Origin: Paramecium tetraurelia
Lineage: Eukaryota > Ciliophora > Oligohymenophorea > Peniculida > Parameciidae
DNA length: 64,000 nucleotides
NCBI RefSeq assembly: GCF_000165425.1
Contig: NW_001799643.1
Coordinates: 218,886 to 282,885, forward strand
Direction: 5' to 3'
The notes below the pieces were generated by a model, which made no database searches, was not told the DNA's origin, and saw nothing but the letters and a program-made list of their open reading frames with translations. Made by a program: the position numbers and the translations under genes. Below, in pieces: positions 11,864 through 24,230 of the stretch (the first letter of the stretch is position 1; each line of letters starts with the position of its first letter).

Positions 11864-14811
11864 ATGTTATAATTTGATAGCATTTAGTTGCTGCTATTGG
11901 TTTTAGCAGTAACTACATTTAGTAATGAGGTTTTTTAAACTAATGGAATGCTACCAATTAATCTAATTGCCTAAATTGGAAATACAGAAATTAAGCATCA
12001 AACAATACAAAATGAATGGATTGATAATCAAAGTTAAGTTAGTGATGATAAGTATTAATGAATACTATTCAGCCTAGAAATGAAGCGAATAACGTCTTTT
12101 TGATTGAACCACCAAAAAAATCAGTAAAAGTTTATTCATCCAAGTCATTAATAGTAGAAATTTAAGAAGAGGAACTCTTAAAGGAATCATCTGAATAAAA
12201 TGAATCGGAATTATCACAAGAACAGAGGGATGAATAGCAGAGGATTTCAATCAAGGTTAGCAAGAAAGTAATGTAGGATACAGAAATTGCATAAGAAAAT
12301 AATTTGAAAGGGGAGAATTCTGTAAAATAAGAAGAGCTTAAACCAATATAAAATGATAAGATGCCGACAAAAATTACATAAGAAAATTAAGTGATTGAAA
12401 ATAATGATGAGAATGAAATAACCATTTAAGATATAAAGATAGAATCTATTCAAGAAGAACCTGTATCCCAAAGAGAAGAGACTAAATCACAAAATGAGGA
12501 TGTTATTATCATTAAAATAGACGAAGAAATTAAAGCGACTCCTAAAGTGTTTGGAATATTAGATAATAATGATTCTATAAAATCAGAGAGTCTAGAGGAT
12601 GAATTAATTTCAGAGAATGATTAAGATTAGGATTAAATTGAGTAATGTGAAGGGGAAGAACTTGATACAATCCATTCATAATAGGAAAATAAACGTTAAG
12701 AATTAAATAAATCAACTATTGACTAAAAAAACGATGGAAAAACAGCTAAAAAAACAAATGAAAAAAGTCAAAAATAATCTACTAATGTTTTATCTAACAA
12801 TAAGAAACAATAGAATTCAAAGAGAAATGAATAACCATTGAAAGATCAAAGTATTAATTCTAATGAAGCAGATTAGAAATTGATTGGAGAGTTAATTAAA
12901 GTTTAACCTGAAGTTGATGTTGTGGATCTTAGTATATTTGCAGATGATAATTCAGATTTAATACCTATAATAGTTGAGGATTCAGAAAATACCATAGTAA
13001 ATGATCCAGAAAATGAAATATAAGATACCTAACCTTAATAAGAAATAAGTGAAATTACTTAATAGGATACTATAATCGAAGTTAATTAGGAATTGAATTA
13101 GGATACGGTTGATGTAATAGCTACCTAGAATTTAGATATTGATGGAGGATCATTTGAAGATTTCTAGTCTGAATTAGATGAATTAGCTAGAGAACTTGAT
13201 TAATTGAGTTTAGATACAACTTAAAGTTCTAATGGCAATGGTGAAGGTGAACATTTAGAAGAGGAGAGCAGTAATGATTCATTATAATACATAACAATAT
13301 CAACAAATAATGATCCAATTATTGCTAATAATTTGGAGGATGACTATTTTTTGGATGATTTAGAGAATGAATTGGGGGAATAGACCTAATAGTAAGATGA
13401 CTTAAATTCAGCAATTGAATCAACAAATGAATAAGAAGGATAAATTCTTGTAGTAAATAATCCTGAATAACTGATTATTTAAAAGGAGAATCAAGATGAA
13501 GACCAACTAGTAGATGATAATCAAATTGAAAGTTAAACTGAGTAATAATATGAAGGAGAATCCTCTAAAGAGAATGAGATTAATATTTCAATAGATAATA
13601 ATAATGATTAAGAATTATCGAGTCAGGATTCTGAGGATAATCAAGTTTAATAGAGTATCGATTCTGAGGATAATTAAGTTTAAGATGATTCTAAATAATC
13701 ATTAGATTTAGATAATGAGGTTGGATAATTTTAAATAGATAAATCTAATGAGTTTAAGGAAGTTGTTGATATAAAGAAGAATTCAGTAATTAAAAAGGAG
13801 GTTAGCGTTAGTTTGGATAATATGATAACAAATGAGAGTATCAATGATTAAGTGGGATTGACTGATGATGACTTTTTGAGGATTGCAGCTGAATCAGAGG
13901 CAGAAGTCATTGAAAATTTGGAAGATCTTTAGGATGGCATGGAGAATGTACAATTTGATAAGAAGACTCAAAATTAAATTTAGGCTTAACCCGATAAAGG
14001 TTAAAGAATTTGGAAACGCATTGAGGATAATAAGGAATACTCTTTGAAAATAGATTCTAATAAATAATAAAGAAGATTTGAAGAGGATAATCTGGATTAG
14101 GTTAAGAATACTTAGATTCGAGATTAATATCAAAGGAGTAAGGAAGATGAATTTAACAAAATGATAAATGATTTAATAAATGAATTTGATTTCAAAAATT
14201 AAAGGGAAAGGGATGTAATAGATTATGATAGTTAAATCACTTAAAAAATTATAGAGAATATGGAAGAATTGAGATATGCAAATAGGGTGTTCAATAGAGA
14301 TTGGGAAGAAACAGAAGATGAAGATGAGGAATATGAAGCTGAGGATGTGCATACTTATCAAGAGTCTTAAAAAGCTAACACTGAAGTCTAAAAGGAAGTT
14401 CAAAATAAGAAAGAATTTGAAAGAGAATGCAAGGATTAAGCAAGTAATTCTGCTGCAATTAGTGATTATGAGAAGGATATGGATAAGAGAAAGTAGGAAG
14501 TGATTGATAGAATTAAGAAAGAATTGAAGTTAAAGAGGGAGAGACTTAAGAACATTAATAATTAAAAATCTGATAAATTAAACTCTTATGATTTCGAGAG
14601 AATTTATTTGGATTGGGCAACAAACAAGGAGGATATAGTTTATAATATATTGTTGCACACCAATAATTAAGACAAGGAAAGTCAAGTAGAAGAGGAAGTG
14701 TAGAATGCTAAAGTGGAAAGGATTTCTAAAAAGCAGGAGGTGGAAGAGGAATTATAAAAATTATATTCCAATTATGAGAGAAAGGGACGACACTTAAGGG
14801 GACAGAGATGA
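11864..14811 (+). CDS. very large acidic protein with possible signal peptide, 973 aa
   Basis: ATG 11864 to TGA 14809-14811 with one intron at 12052-12077; 974 codons. The first 20 residues contain a hydrophobic core (LLLLVLAVTTF) typical of a signal peptide or signal anchor. The rest is extremely rich in Asp, Glu, Asn, Gln and Ser, with strings such as EDEDEEYEAED and a near-perfect 33-nt direct duplication starting at 13627 and 13660 (SEDNQVQ repeated). The C-terminal 300 residues become mixed-charge and helical. Such composition suggests a calcium-binding secretory or extracellular matrix protein if the leader is real, otherwise a disordered nuclear scaffold. I cannot assign a family. Confidence 0.72.
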
Positions 14812-14888
14812 AGGAGCTAATAGTATTATAAGAATGACTTTAAATAGTAAAAATTATAATATTTATGAAAATAATATTTTTTAAAATT

Positions 14889-16052
14889 ATGCAAAGTTAA
14901 TTCTCTAGTTTATACCCTCAATTTAATGATTTAGAGGAAATTCGATAATTCATAACAAGTAAAACAAATACTGTTGATCTCAGTCTTCAATCGCCTCCCT
15001 TCCTGTCATCCTTTTTTTAGCCTTTGAGAAAGCAAGCTTTTTAAAATTACTTTGTATAATGTGATTTAAAAATTTTAGGCAGCAAAAGTAACTGATTTAA
15101 ATTAGAGGAAGATGGCAATCTATAAATTCATCTAATTGGTCGATATTGAAATATTGAGTTTATTTTCAGAGCAGATCATAAAACCATATTAGAATTTGAT
15201 ATTGGTTAGACATTATGGAATCCCTTAAGATTTGGACGTTGAGAAATTGAAATTGGATAACTCCACTTTGGGAGCCTTAAATGATTTGGCAAGTTCTATA
15301 GCTTAGTGGAATCTATAAATTGAAATAGTAGTCGACAATATTACAAGAGTTTAATTATATGACCTTTGGGTTCCATCAGGAAAGGTCAAAGAGGCTCAAT
15401 TGACAGCTGAAATTAAGGGAATTCTCTCACCAGCTGATGATTTTGATTTTAAGGTATACACTGAATTGAAAATTAGACTTATTCAAAACATATTTTAATA
15501 AGATTGTTAGCCTAGGGAGCTGAGAAATTTGGTAAGTACTTATATTCAAATGGGTTATCCGAATCTAATTTGTCATATGGAGCAGCCTTGGTAATCTATC
15601 ATGCCTTAGTTGGAAAGTCTGCATTGCCATGGAATGTCATAATACCTAACGTGTCATTAAAGTGGCTGGTATTGATATTAATATAATGATTAGTTTGGTG
15701 GAGTAATTGGCTCTTTGGCTTTGGGAAAGGTGTCTACATATTTAGAGAAATGTGATTAAGTACAATAATTGAGAGGGTGTGCAGAAGTATTCTAAGAAAT
15801 AACAAAGCTTTTTGATTAATTTCAATGAGACCTTAAACACAGCTATAAGTGAAGTGTTATTGACAGTAAACGAAGAATAAGAGAAGGAGAAGAAACAAAG
15901 TAATATGTGATTGATTATACTAAATAGACTTGGCTAATCTGATTGATTAATTCCTTCAATCACCTGAATCGATTAAGGATGGTTAGACTGAAATCATTAC
16001 TTGTGAAGATATTATTAAACATGAACAAGATGAGTGGTAAGTAATTTAATGA
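14889..16052 (+). CDS. unknown protein, about 343 aa
   Basis: ATG 14889 to TGA 16050-16052. Introns 15054-15078, 15454-15476, 15669-15693, 15777-15807 (31 nt) and 15900-15927 leave 344 codons. The 31-nt intron is the weakest; without it the frame ends early at a TGA near 15838, yet convincing coding sequence continues beyond. Predicted character: mixed alpha/beta in the first half, then helical segments (SPADDFDFKTYSKHILIRLL, SYGAALVIYHALVGKSALPW) and an acidic C-terminus. No catalytic motif or membrane anchor is recognised. Confidence 0.7.
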
Positions 16053-16294
16053 TTATTATTTTACAATATCATTTATAAATTTAATACTGTTGTTATCATT
16101 TAAAAATATAAGAATTTGATTAGTGGATTAATAATAGTAATCATAATATTCCATGTATTTATTTTATTTAATCTATTATTATCATTATTAAATATAATTA
16201 CTTATAAGTTTAATTATAATAATCATTGTATTCATTGGGATGATAAATGTAAAAATTAGGTATGTAATGATTTTCAATTTTATTAATAGAAACC

Positions 16295-18292
16295 ATGGAT
16301 GAAGACGAATCCACATCGTTTCATGAATTGCCAATCAATGACAGAGTATCCAATTTGCAATAAATTTAAACTTGGTTTCAGAATCAGAAATTAGCCATTA
16401 CGAATACTGAGTTGTTCACTACTTAAATCTTTGATGATCTGAAGAAATACTGTGAATAATCAAACGAAATCTTGCAAGTGTCCTCTGAATTTCAGGAGAC
16501 CAAAGAGTTAATAAATTCTTTTTATAGCAAAGCACAGAGAATTTGTTTGAAAATAAAGAAAAAGACAGAACCTCGTTCTTAATTGTAGGAGAGGATCAGA
16601 TATTACAAGGTTAAGGAGGACGAGGAGGTTGAAAAGAATAGAGAAATACTAATAGAAGTAAAGAAGAAATTGCTCTGCATAATAAGAATCTCCAAAGGGA
16701 TTCCATTTATTATAAACTTCATAAAGAGTTAAAATGTAAGGGATAAGCAATACAAACTGACTTTGATGGTTGAGGATGCTTTATTGGATGGTGTCAATTG
16801 GTACCTCATGTTGAATGATATCAAAGAGTCTCAATGGAATAAGGAGTTGCCTTAAGAATGTAAACTGAAGGAGATTCTCCAGTAATTATTGACAATCATT
16901 TGGCAACAGAGACAGGAGTTAAAGAACGAATTAAATGAAATATTTTTTAGATTGAAGAAGACTCAACTAATAAAATTGCTGGATAAGTAAGGAGAGAAAT
17001 TTGAGAAGAATGACAAATTCACTTAACAGTCAACTAAAATCTTATAGAAATTGCAAGAGTTTTGTAATGGCCTTGAAAACATCAAACTATCTGCGAATAA
17101 GGCAAATGGATTGTATTATCTATAAAGGATCCTGCTCTCATATTGTTGGGTGAAACAAATTGAACTATCAGAGATGTTGTATCATACAAAAATAACAGGT
17201 AGATTGGATAAATTGAAGTAAGATAAGGATCACAGCAATGTCATTAGATTAAGATAGAAGATTACATTCTTAAGATTCGTTTATCGAATTCCAGCTGTAA
17301 AGTAGTGGTGCGAGTAAAATCAGATTATCCCTTTTGAAATGCAATCCAATATACCTCAATACCTTTAGGAACAATATGATTAATTCATGAGTGACAAGAA
17401 AGAAAGACTCTTTTCAGATACAAAGGAAGATTACTTCATAGAATCTCAATTGAAATTCCTAGCCAATAATTTTCAAGTTTACAAGAACAAGATCAGGATT
17501 ATATTCAATGATTTAAGGTTCATATAAAATAAATAAGAAATCTATGAATTGTATCAAGAGTATGTAAATAAATATGATGGGGACATAGATAAGGTTTAGA
17601 ATCTGCAGTTCTAAAAATAGTAAAAGGACATCATAATAGCCTGTTGTATAAGACATTTGGAAATCAAACTGCAGAATGAAGACTTCACTAAAGCAGTAAT
17701 CCCCCTAGTGAAATTCGACTTTTTATTGAAGAAGGAGAAACACTTTTAGTTTTAGTAGACTTCGTATGATAAGTCCCAATACTCCTTTTTAGCAAAGCCT
17801 TCACTAGTTAAGATATTTCTGATTGATATTTTGGCTTAGGAGCAGCCATTTCCGTATATATTTGAATTCATCTATTATGAAGATGGGAAATTGCAGTAAT
17901 TTATGAAGAGCACTACTCTGTAAGGATAGTTCTTCTATTGTCCTCAGATAAGAGAGCACTTGTCAAAGAGATACCAATTTAACATAAAATTAATAGAAAA
18001 TGAAAACAAGGTGACGTTCACTTATCTGCCCACTATTCATTACGATTATGTGAAACCGGCAGCAACAGTTTTATGGGAAGACATTTTGTTATAGGATCTG
18101 AAACTTATCTCATTGCATAGAAATCAATTGGTGGATGAGATCAATTTCATGGTTCGCAGTAATAAATTTTAGACAATAAAACAACAGATTCAGCAAGACG
18201 CGAAGTACTTTAGTGATCATCTGAGAATAATGAATGAGTTGGAAGTATTTAATAGTTTGCAGACCAACGGCAAAAAGTTGAGGTGTATATGA
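16295..18292 (+). CDS. unknown cytosolic protein, 665 aa, intronless
   Basis: One continuous frame of 666 codons, ATG 16295 to TGA 18290-18292, which is a long intronless run for this genome. The protein is mostly helical, with Lys/Glu-rich coiled segments in the first 200 residues. Further on come aromatic-rich globular stretches (FPYIFEFIYYEDGK, VTFTYLPTIHYDYVKP). Nothing resembles a signal peptide or transmembrane helix. A chromosome-maintenance, transport-tether or cytoskeletal role would fit the helical build but cannot be supported further. It ends 370 nt before the membrane protein gene. Confidence 0.8.
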
Positions 18293-18665
18293 TGGATTGA
18301 TTATCATCTGAATGATAAGATATTATTTGAATTTATTTTATAATATAAAATGCGATAAATTTTGAAAAGACATTTATATTGTTTAATGGAAGTATTAATT
18401 TAAGTTTAATTATTTGGCAGTGCCAAAATCTAAGTACTAAATAGAAAGATCTCTTTCAAAATAATAATGTTGTCTAGTGACCCAAGTGCTATTAGGAGAG
18501 AGTGGGACACAGTTGAAGATCTCGTTGTTAATATTTAATTTATATTTTTATTTATTAAATGTAGATATTATTAATTAATGCATTATGACTCTCTAGATTA
18601 ATGCGTTAATTTCCTTTGTTTTAGTATGAGCTTTAATTTAATAATCTAATTAATATTAATTATAG
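18293..18665. other. intergenic with a short GC-richer island
   Basis: Mostly AT-rich spacer. A segment at roughly 18410-18525 is richer in G and C than its surroundings and contains ATG 18467 opening a short frame (MLSSDPSAIRREWDTVEDL). It could be a small gene whose exon structure I cannot resolve, or a noncoding RNA. The evidence is weak. Confidence 0.3.
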
Positions 18666-20954
18666 ATGGAAAAATTTCTTAATGGTATGATAATTAAATT
18701 ATTTAGAATTAAGGAGAGTTGACATATTTGGTTACCAAATCACATTGAGAATGAACTAGCAATCCACTTATAGAACAGGTTTGGGAGGTTTGATGTCCAT
18801 TATTGTGATTGGAGTGATGATATGGCAGTTTTCAGCTAACTTTAATTCGCTTCTCAATAAGGAACAATTGAATGCTGTATCCATCACTGAGTATGACCCC
18901 AAAATCTCGGATACTACAATAACAGATAAACAATTGCTATTTGCTATTGCAATATAACAGGAGGACTTTATTCACAATCCCTTTTTCAACATCTCTCTAG
19001 TCTAGAAGTATAACAAAGTTCTCCTAATTTTTAGATAAAATTATAGGTATCAGAATGGTTCTCAGGAGTCTTTGTCTAAAGAAATCCCTCTAGTGGAATG
19101 TACATAAGACCGATTCGAAAAGTACTTTTAGAGAGAAGGGAGTGACTTTTCCTAACTGTACTTCAACTCGTCCTCTTTATCAGATTATCTCTGTCCAGTG
19201 TAAATGAAATGATTATATTAGGGAGGAAGCAAATTTCAAGTTGGGAGGTACGCACATAAGTAAAATTTAGTTATAAACATCTAGGTGAGGACTTTTCGTA
19301 TATATAAATTATTATAAGCAAATGCAATGCCCAAGAAGCTTTGAATAGGGGGTACGAGTGTGCCAACCAGAAACAACTGGATGAATTTCTGGCATTACAT
19401 GGAAGCTTTAAATTTCAAATCTATAACATCAACTCTATTATCAACCCATATAAATCGGATGACAACTATAAGTAGCTCTATTTGGATGACTCATTGCAAT
19501 ACACTTTCATTCCCAATAAAATCGGAAGAACAATAGATGTCTACCTAAAACATTACCACATAGTTTAGGATAACAGTTTGATACCGTTGAGGTAATTTTG
19601 AAAGTTAAGATTTAAGTGAAACCTATGTAACTGACACATTTGCAATTGAATAATTAGAAACTAAGGTTGTGTCTGAACTCGGAAATCAAGCATCTGATTA
19701 ATACGTTTAGATCAATTTCAAACGAAGTCCCTTCAAGACCACAATCACAAGAAATTATATGAAATTTGATGAAATGCTATCCAATTTGGGAGGAATCCAA
19801 TAAATCCTATTCTTCTTCGTTGGAATTGTCGTAACTCTATACAATAAATTATAAAGTAATCGATAACCCTCTATATTTAAGTGATGATCGAATTGGCTAA
19901 TAGAGTCTATGAATTTTCATTAGACAACACTGAAAAATTGAGATAATAATAAGAGAAATTGGAATTGATAAATTTAGCCTTATAGCAATAACAAAGATAG
20001 TAAAAGGAACCTGGTTCATCAGTCAATAATTCAGATGAGGAGGATAAACCTCAAACAGTTCATCAAACACTGATACATCAAAAGGAGAACAATCAAGTTA
20101 TAAAGAAATTAACCGGAGTCAAAAGATTCAAGGCTGTTGTCTAATACTTAACTGTGTTTAAACAAAATAATCTATAAACCCAACAAAAAAAGGAGAGTTT
20201 TCGGATTATTTAAGATCAATAGATGTTAGCAATATAATTGAATTGCAAATCTGGTCTGGAATATTTTGAGAAACAAATTAAATCGATAATAAGTAGAGCT
20301 AAGCCTATCTATTTATCATTTAAAATCTTGGTGAATGTGATCACTTGTAACAGATTATTTTCAAAATAGCCCAAAATAAGATTGATTAATAAAGGCATGC
20401 AGTAAGCAGCTGAATAAATAGACATTTATAACATTGTTTAAAACATGAATGAGATGATTAAATTGAAAGAAGTAGTGTTATCTTATCATCAATAATTGAT
20501 GTTTGGTTTTACTCCGAAACCCCAAATCACACTAGATGACAGGACGACCTAACCAACTCGAGATATTCTGACTCTGAAATTGAAGGAGAAGGATCAAGAT
20601 GAGGAAACTGGAGGTGGAGACATATTCAAACTTAAGAGAGGGAGTGCCAATTAGGACAATTATCTATTGTATGCCAAAATATATAATGTAATTTGTTTAA
20701 TTTATATTGACAAGTCGTATGATGATGTTCTTCGATAGAGTGAGGATGAGGTGCAGAATAAGAAAAATAATGTCAGCAAATAATTGATTGAAAAATTAGG
20801 TCCTGAATTGCAATTGATATTTAAACTATCTAAATTGATTGATTTCCAATCTCAAAATAGTACATAGGTTCAAGTAAAGACTCCTCATCGTAGAGGTGCT
20901 ATGCAACAAAAAGAACAAAATGTGTATGCAAAAATGTTTAATCCAAACACCTGA
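18666..20954 (+). CDS. two-pass membrane protein with cysteine-containing ectodomain, ~722 aa
   Basis: ATG 18666 to TGA 20952-20954 with introns 18685-18706, 19200-19221, 19260-19284, 19592-19616 and 19856-19881; 723 codons. A further 27-nt GT...AG stretch at 20688-20714 may also be an intron. Residues about 8-30 (LRRVDIFGYQITLRMN) precede transmembrane helix 1 (LGGLMSIIVIGVMIWQF). A large domain of about 300 residues carries DYLCPV, ISKCNA and GYECANQ. Helix 2 (ILFFFVGIVVTLYNKL) follows near residue 370. A Gln- and Lys-rich tail of about 330 residues is probably cytosolic. The architecture (short N-terminus, TM, Cys domain, TM, tail) is common among ciliate membrane proteins of unknown function and faintly recalls Erv41/46 topology. 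Confidence 0.8.
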
Positions 20955-21005
20955 ACAAAATAAACTACTTTTATTTTTGTTATTATAATTATTTTCGAAA
21001 TTTAC

Positions 21006-22837
21006 TCATGATTCTTATAACACGTTATTAACCCATACTCCCTTGATTTGTTTGCCATCCAGAGTTTAAAACACTCCTGCCCCATGTACCTTCCCACTCT
21101 TAAACAAACCTGTGTATCTCTCTGCATTTGCTAAAACTAATTATCCATATCCCTCTTATTAACCAAGGTTGAAATCACCGTCATACCGTGCCCATTTCTC
21201 GCCTAGTTGATTGAAGTCCTTATAATTAAAAGCCTCCTAAAAACCTTGAGCATTTTAGTTTTTTAAAATTCCAGTACGATGAAATCTTTTCTGATAATTT
21301 ATATTAAATTTACTAATTCTCATGGAAATATCCTTCATAGATTATTTCATTATCGTCACTAATTAATTTACCCATGCCTTGTTTCTTGCCGGCAACAAAT
21401 AAACCCTCATACGTAAGTCCATTAGGAGTTGTTTCCACTCCAAAGCCATCTTGGGTAATTAGCTTTTTGCTTCCCCCTTTCGAGGCCTACTCGGTCTCGA
21501 ATTTCTTGAACAAATTCTTTTTTTAAATTTGGGGTGAGTAGGATTCCTTCTTCTGAATGAAGGACTAAACATAATAAAACTGATCATAAATACACTAGAT
21601 GCCTTCGACTCCTTAGAGTTTTTGGATATGACTTGACGAATGGATAGATGCGATCCTTTTTGTAAGAGAGATTAATTGGACAACTAAGATTAGACTTCTG
21701 GATGTATCAATGAATGTTGTTTGGTTGAAAAGTGCACCTTTATCCCATAATATGATAAGATGTACCTTCTTCTCAGTCAAACTATATTGGTAGTCATCGG
21801 ATGTCCAGATTTAGGCCAACCTCTTGCCTTTTAGTTGGGATGCATCTAGTAGTTCATTTAATTACAGAAAGTCTCGTCGGTCTTTTGGATCATAATGGAG
21901 CATTGCTTCCAAGATCAGGGGCAGGGCTTCCCCATATCTATCACTTACCTTATTGATTTGCTCAGTTAAGGTGTTTGGATCAATCATGTAATCTGAATAG
22001 AGTGTGATGCTTTGTTTGGCTGAGCAGAGTTCGAGTGTCATCTAAGGTATAAAATTAATTGTATTACTAAACCTAAGATAAAGACATTGCTTTTGAATTC
22101 ATTGTAGGGTTCTAGTTGCTTGTTTTGGATCATCAACCATTGTTCAGGCGTAATGAAAGGGTATTCATGCAAGTGCACTTCTTCTCCATTTATGATTTTG
22201 TGGAATAATTGATTGAATTGAGCATCCTCCTAGTTGTGGAAGAGGGGACTTTGAACTTTGAGTCCGATTGCTCCATTTAGAAGGTTGGAGAGATAGACTT
22301 TGTCAAATTTCAGAGAGGGCAATGCGTAGCCTTTGGATTGGAGAAACGCTTATGATCCTATGAGAGAGTCTAGAAAAAACAAGATTTCTGTTTCTTCAAA
22401 GTAGATTTTTTTTCTGTAGATCAATTCTTGAGCTAGGGTAGTTTCGTAATAGTCTAGGAAGAGTGATAATTTGTATTCGGTGGTGAAAAACTAATCGATT
22501 TGCTTATACTGCATTGCTTAAAATAATGGCAAATGTTGATACCGTGGATGATGAGGAGATTCGGATGATTGAACCCGTAAAATTTAGCTTAGTAATACTA
22601 GAGTGCCTATTGGAAGTCCTCTTCTTCTGCAAAGGTTATAAGTTTATGTACTAATTTAAAATCATATTATTTGGGCTCCTTATATTCTAGTATATTGACT
22701 TATCCATATAGGGGATGCTCATAATCTTCATGCACAACCATGAAGTCGTTGTTTAATTGATCGATGATGTTGACGGTGGTGTTGAGAGTGCTGATGTCTA
22801 TGTAGGACTTGCAATTATTATATTGACATGTTCCCAT
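21006..22837 (-). CDS. MORN-repeat protein with degenerate kinase domain, 583 aa
   Basis: ATG 22837 to TGA 21008-21006; introns 22517-22542, 22042-22067 and 21286-21313 leave 584 codons. Residues about 25-310 follow the order of a protein kinase fold: a beta-rich start (YGQVNILEYKEPKQYDFKLV), HPNLLIIHG, a helix, FLDSLIGSQAFLQSKGYALP, and a kinase-end-like helix, LILEAMLHYDPKDRRDF. The HRD aspartate and DFG motif are not present, so it should be a pseudokinase. Residues 450-583 contain MORN repeats (YEGLFVAGKKQGMGKL, YTGLFKSGKVHGAGV, YDGDFNLGQQEGYGQL), which bind membranes or scaffold proteins. Its start lies just 12 nt beyond the stop of the upstream minus-strand gene. Confidence 0.8.
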
Positions 22838-22849
22838 TAATTAAATTTT

Positions 22850-23534
22850 TCAAGACAGTTATAATTATTGCTTAATAATCGATTCATTAAAAATATTTAG
22901 TAAGTCCATCTTGGGTATCTGGGGTTTGAGTCTCAAAATCATGTGGATCAGGACTTGATAATCAGAAGCACTGTAGATTCCGAATTCCGAGATTACCTGT
23001 TAGATGTCATTCAACAACTCCTCATATTTGCTGCTGAATTCTTTGACTGCCATCTCTACCTCGCACCATGGACTATAATTTATAGACACATTAAACTCAC
23101 ATGTCGTCATTCTTCTTATTCATTTTAATTTCATTCGCCTTGATTTTCTGCAGAGCCCCCAACTAGATGGTGCTGAATGGAAAGATCTTTTGAGGAGATT
23201 TCAGGTTTTTCTGTCTTCTTAGAAGAGGTTCTTAGAACAGTAATTGTGTTTCATCTCGAATGTTTTTGGGACTCAATGAAGTGAAACTTTCAGACACAGT
23301 TTTACGTCTAAACAAGTAAGTTGGATAGAGTAAGTAATCTTATTTTCTATTGACTCTCTTGTAATTTATAGTTTCGATACTTTGCTTAGGCGAATTCGGA
23401 AGTTTCCGTGGTGATACTAAAATCTGTGGTATTTGTTATGATATTTCCTTTAACTATTGTAAGTGATTCCAAATTTATTAAGATATCATGTTCCTACCTC
23501 CCAAATTACGCGCATCTGGTGTAAATGGAGGCAT
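22850..23534 (-). CDS. unknown protein, 218 aa
   Basis: ATG 23534 to TGA 22852-22850 with one 28-nt intron at 23073-23100; 219 codons. The N-terminal 120 residues are basic, Pro/Ser-rich and probably disordered (VSPRKLPNSPKQS, SLSPKNI). The C-terminal 70 residues are helical and hydrophobic (SDYQVLIHMILRLKPQIP, MDLLNIFNESIIKQQ). No family recognised. It lies between a DUF4485 gene and the MORN/pseudokinase gene, all on the minus strand and closely packed. A functional link among the three is possible but unproven. Confidence 0.75.
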
Positions 23535-23660
23535 TATTCACTTTGAAAAAGTTGTTAAAAATATATAATATATTTTATAATCAAATCGCATATTCCCATA
23601 GACACATTCGAAATGTCACAATATGCTTCTGTTTATATAATTAGTCATTATTGATAATAA

Positions 23661-24230
23661 TCACACAAATAGTTTTTCAGTTTGGATGTTTTCTAGGAAT
23701 TGCTTGAACTCTCGCATATTCCTATTTGCACCCTCCAAGGTTTCTTTGATCTAATCCCACTTTTGGGACTTTTAGCTATTATGAAATTTATTTGATTTGT
23801 ATTGAATGGGTTCGGTTTTTAATTTGGGAGTGAAATTTCTATTGGAGAGCATGCCTAAAGGTTTTCTAGGGGACATGGGTTGTTGGATATTTATTTATTT
23901 GATTTTCTACCATATATGTTGAGGCTTTTGGAATAAGATTGATCATATTACGACATCAAATTTATCCAATCGAGGCAATGGACCGTCTGGAGGGACACCT
24001 CGAAATGGCTTATCTAATTGTTGTTCCAGAGTCATTTCCAGAAGAACACGCGCATATAACAAAGAATTCTATTTCCAAATAAAATTATGAGTTGGAGTTC
24101 TCACTTTATCCAGCCATTACAATATTCTAATCTTCAGATGTTTTGCATTGATTTTCTAGCAACCATTGTATATTTTATTAATAGCTTCACTGAGTTCTTG
24201 ATCAAGGGTCTCTGCTCTTGGAGAATTCAT
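23661..24230 (-). CDS. DUF4485-domain protein, 180 aa
   Basis: ATG 24230 to TGA 23663-23661 with a 27-nt intron at 23925-23951; 181 codons. Residues about 8-95 match the DUF4485 pattern: a helix with ILQWLDKVRTP, then NSLLYARVLLEMTLEQQLDK, and the signature PPDGPLPRL. The domain also occurs at the N-terminus of the centrosomal protein CEP112 and is common in ciliated protists. The C-terminal half is basic and Ser/Pro-rich, ending in a short helix. An alternative 3' end at 23581 would need a 38-nt intron and add 14 residues; I prefer the simpler end. A centriole or basal-body role is an inference from the family. Confidence 0.8.
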
